A DNA stretch of 64,000 nt, from the NCBI GenBank assembly GCA_963729795.1, contig CAVSPC010000016.1, positions 434,001 to 498,000 on the forward strand, read 5' to 3'. Every line of letters begins with the position of its first letter. Position 1 is the first letter of the stretch. This stretch comes from CAWBBA01 sp963729795. Lineage in GTDB: Bacteria > Desulfobacterota > Desulfomonilia > Desulfomonilales > Desulfomonilaceae. The notes below the pieces were generated by a model. It worked only from the letters and a program-made list of their open reading frames with translations, ran no database searches and was not told where the DNA came from. The position numbers were made by a program, and so were the translations under genes. This document shows positions 57,512 to 64,000 of this stretch, piece by piece.

Positions 57512-57602
57512 AGGAAGCCGTTGCGTAATCCCGCGTCCCGCGGGACTTTCCCGAATTCGCGACACGATGGCGCCGACGAGTGAGGTTACGCGACAGGCTC
57601 CT
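57512..57602. repeat. Palindrome-ended intergenic repeat, family B, short copy
   Basis: Begins AGGAAGCCGTTGCGTAATCC and ends GGTTACGCGACAGGCTCCT, imperfect inverted ends. 91 bp. GTTGCGTAATCCCGCGTCCC onward is identical for 40 bp to the reverse complement of the copy at 2720-2927. Confidence 0.75.
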
Positions 57603-57668
57603 TGGGCGTCGCCGATTGCCTCAGATATTTCAAGGCGAATTGTAGGTTCCGGTCCGTCGGGAGGCATG

Positions 57669-57760
57669 ATACCGATTCGCTTTCAAAATTGTAAGAAAAT
57701 CCCTTCTAACCCCTTCTTTAGTAAAGGGCGGACGGGGGGATTCTGAATGCCAATCGGTAT
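57669..57760. repeat. Palindromic intergenic repeat, family A, copy 3
   Basis: Starts ATACCGATTCGCTTTCAAAA and ends GAATGCCAATCGGTAT. 92 bp, with the CTTTAGTAAAGG core. Same orientation as the other copies. Confidence 0.88.
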
Positions 57761-57881
57761 GAGACATGGTGAGTCCCGGACAAATACAATGAGGCATATT
57801 CGAGAGCGACGTCAATCCGGCACCATACTCAAACAAGGGCTTCACCCTTAATAGCGGTCAATATCCATGGAGGGCAGAGCA

Positions 57882-58226
57882 ATGGGATACTTGCCGTCGG
57901 ATGATTCGGTTTTCGCAACCAAGAAGGCCACGGAAAGGACGCTGTCTCTTATCTCGAAAGGGAAGAATTTCAACTTAGATGATTGTTACGACTACGCTCG
58001 CGTCCTGATGTGGATGAAAGAGTCTCATGAAGAACTCTCACTTTTCCCTGAGGAGCAAGATCGGTTTGCTTTATTTTGCTTAAATTCCTATGCATTTCCG
58101 AAGAACCGAGTGCAATGGGGATTGCAGATACTTGGAAATGCACTGCAGAAGCTCAGACATAGAGAAGAGTGGGGCAGTCCCTCGCACCTTCAAAAAGAAC
58201 AGACTTATCATGAGACAGGTTTGTGA
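57882..58226 (+). CDS. Hypothetical protein preceding an AAA ATPase
   Basis: 114 aa from ATG 57882, with GGAGG 8 nt upstream. It is predicted all helical with WMKESHEELSLFPEEQDRFA in the middle and no membrane segment. No family is recognised. The AAA ATPase gene starts 8 bp after its stop, so the two are probably one operon and may work together. Confidence 0.65.
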   Translation: MGYLPSDDSVFATKKATERTLSLISKGKNFNLDDCYDYARVLMWMKESHEELSLFPEEQDRFALFCLNSYAFPKNRVQWGLQILGNALQKLRHREEWGSPSHLQKEQTYHETGL

Positions 58227-58233
58227 GTAGTCC

Positions 58234-59352
58234 GTGCGAGGAAGTAGACGCATCTACGGAAGTGAGGACATCGTGGAAATCGTGGCTGACATTCCGGTTC
58301 CGGGAGATTGTGCGAGCACAATTTTCGATTACAGTGGCTGCAAGTTCGACCCTGAAATCGCAGCGGGGCTATGGATACACATCATGGAACATAAGTGGCT
58401 CCTTTCCGAAAAGCTCGGACGGGATGTGGGGATAAAGGTGGCTTGTCTCGATTACATTGAGAACAATGATTGCATTCGGGTCGAGCTCCGAGAGAAGGAA
58501 AGAGAGAATCTTCACAAGGAGCTTGGAGCGCGTCTCGTGGATAGATCGGTATGGGAAACCATTTCTGACACCCAGCCGCCCAAACAACTGGTTAATAAGA
58601 GAATCATCCTGCCGCTGACCGCGGAAGGTCTTGCTCGGAAGCACGGTGTTACCCCGCCCAAGACGATCATATTCTTCGGCCCTCCAGGGACCGGCAAGAC
58701 GCATTTCGGTCGTGCCATAGCCGGAATTCTCAAATGGTGGTACGTGGAAATCAGTCCCAGTTCCCTCGCAGCAGACGGGGCCGATCGGGTGGGAGCGAAC
58801 CTGAAAGAAACCATGGAGAAAGCTCGCAGACTCGATGAAGCGGTCATCTTCATCGACGAATTCGAGGAACTGGCAGGAAGCCGAGAACAGGCTTCCAGAA
58901 TCGACAAATCAATAACCAACGAGTTCCTCAAACAAGTGCCTCTACTTAAAAAACAGGAAGCCAAACTATTGCTCGTTTGCGCCACCAATCACATTGGTGA
59001 ACTGGACGCGGCCCTGTTGAGGCCCGGAAGATTCGACTGCGTGATTCCCGTTGGGGGTCTGGACAAAGAAGGCCGCCATAGGGTTTTCGAGCATTACCTG
59101 TACAAGACAAATCATGGAAATGTCGACGTGGAGGCGATAGTGTCCGCCATTCCGTTCTTTACACCTGCGGACATAGAGTATCTTTTCCAGAAAGTTACCC
59201 AGCATGCATTTGAACGGGAATATGTGGTAGGAAAGGACTATCGCATTTCAACGCGCACCTTTCTTGAGATAATCCCCACGATCAAGCCCACCTTGACCGA
59301 AGAGATAATCAAGGAACTCGAGCAGGACAGCCTCAAGTACACACGTTACTGA
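58234..59352 (+). CDS. AAA-family ATPase (FtsH/CDC48-like core)
   Basis: 372 aa. A ~140-residue N-terminal domain of unknown type is followed by a AAA module with Walker A FFGPPGTGKTHFGRA, Walker B AVIFIDEFEEL, sensor-1 LLLVCATNHIGEL and the arginine region LLRPGRFDCVIPV. No protease domain or membrane segment is present, so it may be a remodelling ATPase. The start is a GTG at 58234. Confidence 0.8.
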   Translation: MRGSRRIYGSEDIVEIVADIPVPGDCASTIFDYSGCKFDPEIAAGLWIHIMEHKWLLSEKLGRDVGIKVACLDYIENNDCIRVELREKERENLHKELGARLVDRSVWETISDTQPPKQLVNKRIILPLTAEGLARKHGVTPPKTIIFFGPPGTGKTHFGRAIAGILKWWYVEISPSSLAADGADRVGANLKETMEKARRLDEAVIFIDEFEELAGSREQASRIDKSITNEFLKQVPLLKKQEAKLLLVCATNHIGELDAALLRPGRFDCVIPVGGLDKEGRHRVFEHYLYKTNHGNVDVEAIVSAIPFFTPADIEYLFQKVTQHAFEREYVVGKDYRISTRTFLEIIPTIKPTLTEEIIKELEQDSLKYTRY

Positions 59353-59565
59353 AGGATCAAACAGCGTAGGGAGTGTAACAGAGCGGACTTTATAATGGTT
59401 GTCGAAAGTCGTGTCCGTATACGACGTGTGTATGCCGCCACCTAATGCATGCTGGTGGGACAGTTCCGGAAGCCGCGGCGCAGCCCGCCTATTGGGATGA
59501 AGGCGAAAACGCCTTTCGCCGCCTATCAAAACCGCAAGCATCCGTGCATCATACATTTGTGGCCG

Positions 59566-61101
59566 CTAAAGAAGCTCTTCGGCCAGGCTAGCCAGCGGGG
59601 AACGAACCGTGTCTTTGAAATTTACAATGCCAACCGTCCGTTGATTTGCCATCTTACTCATTGCATAAGCCAAACCGCTGGTTTTGCGATCCAGTCTGCG
59701 ATTCCGATCGATCTGCCCCAGATCTCCAGTGAACACCATCTTGGTGTTCGATCCTGCTCTGGTAATAATTGTCTTGACCTGATGAGGGGTCAAATTTTGA
59801 GCTTCGTCGATGACTATGAAAGATTTGTGGTACGTTACCCCCCGAATATAATCAAGCGGCTTAGCCACTATCTTCTTGTTCTCTTGAAGTCGTGTAATCA
59901 GATCCCCGTTTTCGGGTCTTACGCTTCCCAGGAAAGAAAACGCCTGTGATATCGGTTCCATCCACGGAGACATTTTTTCATCTAGCCCGCCGGGCAAGAA
60001 CCCTATTTCATCTCGATCTTCCAGGTGAATCATTGGGCGTGCAATGACTATGTTGGTGTATTTCTTTCTCTGTTCAAGCGCCCCGGCAAGGGCTATCAAC
60101 GTCTTGCCCGTGCCGGCGCCACCCTGTAAGAATACAAGGTTGATTTCCGGATCGAGTACTTGCGCAAGGGCAACGTACTGTGACCAATTGCTTCGACTGT
60201 CTTTCCCGTGGAATTTTTCCTTATCAGTCCCATTGCCGTTGGACTCGAGTGAGAACGGCCTCAATCCGAAGACCTCTATATCGGATGGAATGATCTTGAA
60301 GTGATCCCCCTTGAAAAGAGCGGCAAATGATTCCTCCCAGTCCCCTGCAATTTTGCTCCAACAAACGACTCCCTCATTGTGCTGCACAGGTTCGAGATCG
60401 TGGATGCGGCACTCAAATGTATCCCCAATTTGAGAGATGCTTTCCGGCGGGACGTGGACACGTTTGAGGCAACTGTGAAACAAAGCGTTCACTCGATTAT
60501 ACGGATAATCTTCAGCCCTAATTCCCAGTTCTCTCGCCTGAACCCTAACGATGGTATCCCGGGACATCACCAAAACTTCAGTTTTCCCGTTCTCGGTTAC
60601 CTGGAGAGAGCGGGCCGTTGCGATGATCTGGTGGTCAGCTTTGTCCTTCTGAAGATCGTTCGTGAAGTACTTGCGGCTAGGCTTTGGCTCTATTTTAAAA
60701 GAATTAGTGTCAGTTTGGGCCAGTTCCTCTATTCTTCTTATGACTTCCCTTGCGTCCCAGCCGATATTGGGCTTATTTTTCAATTGGTCCAATTCTTCCA
60801 GGACGATCCACGGGACAATAAGCATATTATTGTCGGCAGACAGGATTTCGAGGGACTCGGGGTCGTGGACGAGAACGCTAGTGTCCAATACAATTATTTT
60901 CCTTTTGTCTCCGACTACGCTTTCATTCGGCTTTTCCGCCTGCCCCTTCACATTTCTCAAACGTGATCGTTTGGAAAATCGATTTGTGCTATCAGGATAA
61001 GGGGTAGTGAGCCCTGACCTGTCTCCAAGAATTCCGTTGGGTTGTGATCGAAATCGATTTCTTTGAGTCGCGCTTCCGCTAAATCTATGTTTAGAATTCA
61101 T
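59566..61101 (-). CDS. PIN-PhoH family ATPase
   Basis: 511 aa. The N-terminal PIN-like nuclease domain (IIVLDTSVLVHDPESLEIL) is followed by a PhoH-type ATPase with Walker A GGAGTGKTLIALAGALEQ and Walker B SFIVIDEAQNLTPHQVK. PIN-PhoH proteins act as RNA helicase-nucleases. A helicase-like specificity for RNA is known for relatives, not shown here. It converges on the AAA ATPase gene. Confidence 0.88.
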   Translation of the reverse strand: MNSKHRFSGSATQRNRFRSQPNGILGDRSGLTTPYPDSTNRFSKRSRLRNVKGQAEKPNESVVGDKRKIIVLDTSVLVHDPESLEILSADNNMLIVPWIVLEELDQLKNKPNIGWDAREVIRRIEELAQTDTNSFKIEPKPSRKYFTNDLQKDKADHQIIATARSLQVTENGKTEVLVMSRDTIVRVQARELGIRAEDYPYNRVNALFHSCLKRVHVPPESISQIGDTFECRIHDLEPVQHNEGVVCWSKIAGDWEESFAALFKGDHFKIIPSDIEVFGLRPFSLESNGNGTDKEKFHGKDSRSNWSQYVALAQVLDPEINLVFLQGGAGTGKTLIALAGALEQRKKYTNIVIARPMIHLEDRDEIGFLPGGLDEKMSPWMEPISQAFSFLGSVRPENGDLITRLQENKKIVAKPLDYIRGVTYHKSFIVIDEAQNLTPHQVKTIITRAGSNTKMVFTGDLGQIDRNRRLDRKTSGLAYAMSKMANQRTVGIVNFKDTVRSPLASLAEELL

Positions 61102-61687
61102 GATGGGTGACCTGACGTGCCTCCTTTCAGGTTCGTATCATGGAAGCTTCGAACATGGGTCGTAAAGAGAGGGCAAGCGATCTCCTATGTCCGGCCCATT
61201 AGCAGAAACAAGCGGTTCTTTCTTCGTTTCAAAACCGAACTAGCACGTTCCTGGAACATTTTCAACCCAGCCATTAGAATTATTGGTTAATTTTACGCTA
61301 AATTTACATTATCTTGCGGTTAAATGCGTGCATCAGACATTGGGTGGCATCGGATATCTGCCCCATTTCCCGCTACATTCCGGGCGGCTCGAAATCCAAG
61401 ACCGGGGAGTCCCAAGCGTAGCAGGGAATTGTCGAGGAGACAGAGTGTGACTTGTCGGTGGCGAGTGAGGCGATCGGTTGCGCAACTGTAGTTAAAGGCT
61501 ACCTTCAACATTCACTCAGACGAGCATCAGTAGTAGCAAAGCGGGCCGCCGGTTGTGGCATTAGCGGAAACCTGGCACAGAGTTTGCTAGCAAGAATGGT
61601 GCCAGGCTTGGTTCAAACGTAAGTGACGAGGTAATTCATAAACCTCGGCATTTTTCAAAGAGAAAATTGATATGAAGGAGACTCTCC
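61102..61687. other. Intergenic region with sigma-54 promoter
   Basis: About 590 bp between divergent genes; no gene is seen. It carries the sigma-54 element at 61573-61588. An inverted repeat CCTGGCAC/GTGCCAGG (61571-61578 and 61598-61605) spans the start region. The PhoH-side half is AT-rich. Confidence 0.5.
61573..61588 (+). promoter_or_regulatory. Sigma-54 promoter
   Basis: TGGCAC (61573-61578), 5 bp, TTGCT (61584-61588): a near-perfect -24/-12 element with GG and GC 12 bp apart. Expected start near 61599, about 90 nt before the next ATG. Confidence 0.75.
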
Positions 61688-62011
61688 ATGGAAAGAGAGC
61701 GCCCCGCAAAGTCTACACTGGCCGAACTCTCGAGTGGCTGGGAGCATTTGCTCCAGGCGCAAAGTTTGTCCGTGGAATCCGCGTATCGCATCCAAAGACT
61801 CATCGACCGCGGCGTACCGCTTGCTAACAAAATGTTTCTAAAGACCATCAAAGGACGAGAGATGATACTGCAATGCGCGGAACTGACACGGCTCCTGCGC
61901 CTTGAATTGGAATCACGAGGTGAACGTGTTTATGAAGTCTTGACCGACCTGGAGAAAACTTACGAAGATCTCCTGAGGAAGACTTATGAGTTTCGAATCA
62001 AAGCCGGGTAG
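61688..62011 (+). CDS. Coiled-coil hypothetical protein
   Basis: 107 aa from ATG 61688, with AAGGAG 7 nt upstream. It is predicted helical throughout, with heptad-like stretches such as LTRLLRLELESRGERVYEVL. No family recognised. It is the first gene after the sigma-54 promoter. Confidence 0.65.
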   Translation: MERERPAKSTLAELSSGWEHLLQAQSLSVESAYRIQRLIDRGVPLANKMFLKTIKGREMILQCAELTRLLRLELESRGERVYEVLTDLEKTYEDLLRKTYEFRIKAG

Positions 62012-62041
62012 AGAGCGCTTTGTCGGGCAATTCGAGGTGTT

Positions 62042-62131
62042 ATGCCAATTCGCGTTCAAAGTTAAAATAAAATCCCCACTAACCCCCCTTTAATAAAGGG
62101 GGGCAGGGGGGATTTTGAATGCGAATTGGTG
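62042..62131. repeat. Palindromic intergenic repeat, family A, copy 4
   Basis: Left end ATGCCAATTCGCGTTCAAAG, right end TTTTGAATGCGAATTGGTG. The core CTTTAATAAAGG is flanked by C-rich and G-rich arms. Confidence 0.85.
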
Positions 62132-62311
62132 TCCTTTCATAAACTGGCTTATCGGGCCGACCAAACCTTACTTGTCAAGCGGTCGGCAGACTGGTAACCT
62201 GATCGTACGCGCCTTCTCCGGCTATTTCCGGAGTACGGCCGTGAGGTTTGGCCTGCGATTCGATCTCCGCATACTCGGCAGCACTCGAGTAAACCATGAA
62301 AGGAGCCAAGA

Positions 62312-63469
62312 TTGCATCAAGACGATTCACTTCTTAAATTTGAGGTGCCGGAGATCATCTATGGTCTTGGGGCATTGTGCCAAATAGGACAGTGCGCCAA
62401 ACGCTTAGGCGGCGAAAGAGTGATGCTGGTCACCGATCCGGGAATCGTCGAAGCGGGCTGGGTGGATGAAACGATCAAGCATCTTGAACAAGAGGACTTG
62501 AAATACGTTCTGTACGACAATGTGGTCACGAATCCTCGAGATTTTCAGGTGCAAGAAGGCGCTCAGGAGTATGTCCAGAAGAAGTGTGACGTGATCGTGG
62601 CAATCGGCGGGGGAAGTCCTATCGACACGGCAAAAGGCATAGCAATTCTGGTGTCAAACCACGGCAGCATTCAGGAATATGAAGGGTGCAACCGGATTAT
62701 CCAACCGCTTCCTCCCATGGTTTGTTCACCGACCACGGCGGGCACAGGTGCTGACGTGACACAATTTGCTATCATTACTGACACCGATAGAAAAATGAAA
62801 ATGACGATCCTCAGCAGAGCCATCATGCCCGATATTTCGCTGGTAGATCCGCGATTGCTCCAGACCAAGTCTCCGGAACTCATGGCTGCCACAGGTATGG
62901 ATGCCCTGACTCATGCCCTTGAGGCCTATGTGTCCTCACTATCATGGTCGATGACCGATCCTCATGCAATTCACGCGGTAGAATTGATTGCCGAACATCT
63001 TGTAAATGCTGTAAAATACAAACAAATCGAAGCGCTCGAAGGAATGTCCATCGCCTGCCTCGAGGCCGGCATAGCGTTTTCCAATGCCATCCTGGGAGCT
63101 GTGCATGCGCTGGCCCATCCGGTGGGAGGTTTTTACGATATACACCACGGGGTGGCAAATGTCGTGCTTCTGCCGGCTGTGGTACGAAAGAACTTGGAAT
63201 ATTCCAATGAAAAGTATGCGCGAGTGGCGGCGGCAATGGGAGCGCAAACCAACGGAATGACCGTAACGGACGCTGCCATCAGCCTTCTTGAACGCATTGA
63301 GAAACTAATTGCTGAACTCGGGTTGCCTACTAAGCTCTCTTCGCTGGGCATAAGTAAGGACGACATCCCGCGGATGGCGGCTCTTGCCGAGCAGGACATC
63401 TGCATGTTAACCAATCCGTGCTGCTACTCGATTGCGGAAATCGAGGAGCTATACCGGGAAGCCTGGTAA
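62312..63469 (+). CDS. Iron-containing alcohol dehydrogenase
   Basis: 385 aa of the group III Fe-dependent family, NAD(P)-linked and cytoplasmic. The nucleotide loop GGGSPIDTAKGIA, SPTTAGTGADVTQFAI and the metal-binding GMDALTHALEAYVS and HALAHPVGGFYDIHHG are all seen. The start is a TTG at 62312 with AAAGGAG 6 nt ahead, which decides it. It may be served by the sigma-54 promoter upstream, though repeat A lies between. Confidence 0.92.
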   Translation: MHQDDSLLKFEVPEIIYGLGALCQIGQCAKRLGGERVMLVTDPGIVEAGWVDETIKHLEQEDLKYVLYDNVVTNPRDFQVQEGAQEYVQKKCDVIVAIGGGSPIDTAKGIAILVSNHGSIQEYEGCNRIIQPLPPMVCSPTTAGTGADVTQFAIITDTDRKMKMTILSRAIMPDISLVDPRLLQTKSPELMAATGMDALTHALEAYVSSLSWSMTDPHAIHAVELIAEHLVNAVKYKQIEALEGMSIACLEAGIAFSNAILGAVHALAHPVGGFYDIHHGVANVVLLPAVVRKNLEYSNEKYARVAAAMGAQTNGMTVTDAAISLLERIEKLIAELGLPTKLSSLGISKDDIPRMAALAEQDICMLTNPCCYSIAEIEELYREAW

Positions 63470-63478
63470 GGACGTCAC

Positions 63479-64000
63479 ATGTCAAAAGCAAGTACACCTG
63501 CTGACTACGATTTTAAAGGGATCGGTTTTTCGAAAATAGGGTACTTCAAGGAAGTTCGCTCCAAGATAAAGGAACTTGAAGACCTCAATATAGAACTTGC
63601 GCGACGTCACAACAAGCTCGAAGCAATCATTAACAGCATGAGCAGTGGGCTGGTGATCTTGGACCGAAACCTGAACATTATCTTTGCAAACAAGGTCCAG
63701 GTGTCCATGTTCCCCGGCGTCTCTCTGATAGATCAGGAGTGCTATAAGGCTCTGTACGGAAAGAAAAAGAGATGCAAGGATTGCCCGGCCCTAAAAACAC
63801 TGGAAACTCACGAAACATACAGAGGTGAAATCCTGATCAAGGAAGGCGGATTTGCAGGTCGGTACTACGAATGGACTACTTCACCCATAAAGAATCCATT
63901 CGGTGAGGTATCCGAAATTGTCCTGCTCATGCGTGACATAACCCGGCGCAAGGATTACGAATTCAAGCTATTGCAAGCCGACCGCATGGCCGCAGTAGGC
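63479..64000 (+). CDS. PAS-domain sensor histidine kinase, 3' end outside window
   Basis: 174 codons visible from ATG 63479. A short coiled coil (KIKELEDLNIELARRH) leads to a PAS domain (LEAIINSMSSGLVILDRNLN). Within it CYKALYGKKKRCKDCP is a cysteine-rich loop seen in many deltaproteobacterial PAS kinases. DITRRKDYEFKLLQADRMAAVG starts the dimerisation helix at the window edge. The start lies 9 bp after the alcohol dehydrogenase gene. Confidence 0.85.
   Translation, partial: MSKASTPADYDFKGIGFSKIGYFKEVRSKIKELEDLNIELARRHNKLEAIINSMSSGLVILDRNLNIIFANKVQVSMFPGVSLIDQECYKALYGKKKRCKDCPALKTLETHETYRGEILIKEGGFAGRYYEWTTSPIKNPFGEVSEIVLLMRDITRRKDYEFKLLQADRMAAVG

Larger units (their letters stand above)
57241..57881. 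other. Intergenic region with two dispersed repeats
   Basis: Contains an 18-bp perfect palindrome CTTTTTCTTAAGAAAAAG near 57401, followed by A/T-rich sequence, then repeat B (57512-57602) and repeat A (57669-57760). No gene is seen. Confidence 0.6.

Overview
The window looks like one chromosomal stretch of an anaerobic Deltaproteobacterium, in the broad sense of sulfate-reducing or syntrophic lineages such as Desulfomonile or Syntrophobacter. The reasons are a Tat-exported selenocysteine formate dehydrogenase, an aldehyde:ferredoxin oxidoreductase, a Desulfovibrio-type molybdenum aldehyde oxidoreductase with its accessory cluster, a good sigma-54 promoter and a cysteine-rich PAS histidine kinase. 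This placement is inference from gene content; no search was run.

Layout. 1-12 kb: mostly minus-strand housekeeping genes (RNase J, an isopropylmalate dehydrogenase relative, def-fmt-htpX-rsmB, two Hsp20 genes), with lipA and a methyltransferase on the plus strand. 12-15.5 kb: the rplU-rpmA-obgE-proB operon. 15.8-26 kb: plus-strand pdxST, truA, a PflX-like radical SAM protein, SRP RNA, dnaX, a cytochrome-b5/DUF2231 membrane protein, a UbiA-type prenyltransferase and a methyltransferase. 26-34 kb: accessory DNA with an intact insertion sequence carrying a 4-bp target duplication, a decayed toxin-antitoxin pair, an ABC exporter, a GH13 enzyme and a membrane glycosyltransferase. 33.9-36.8 kb: a 2.8-kb island at the 3' end of tRNA-Ala(CGC), bounded by a 48-bp direct repeat and carrying AbiE-type and RelE-type modules. 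37-39.8 kb: a translationally coupled pair, a winged-helix-like protein and a P-loop ATPase of no family I can name; this is the best candidate here for an undescribed system. 40-57 kb: three Mo/W enzyme loci (fdhAB, aor, mop), the last followed by an eight-gene accessory operon ending in an XdhC-family protein. 57-64 kb: an AAA ATPase with a small partner, a PIN-PhoH ATPase, a sigma-54 promoter, an iron-dependent alcohol dehydrogenase and the start of a sensor kinase.

The metabolic theme is oxidation of formate, aldehydes and alcohols. Fdh is exported; Aor, Mop and the alcohol dehydrogenase are probably cytoplasmic. The Mop accessory genes probably help make, modify or insert the cofactor of Mop.

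Two features run through the whole window. First, short palindromic intergenic elements recur: one family of about 90 bp has four copies, and another has two copies of different length. Second, at least ten single-base frameshifts interrupt conserved genes, and every one of these is repaired by removing one base. This uniform sign suggests insertion-type sequence errors as much as real gene decay, so the genes called broken here should be read with that in mind.
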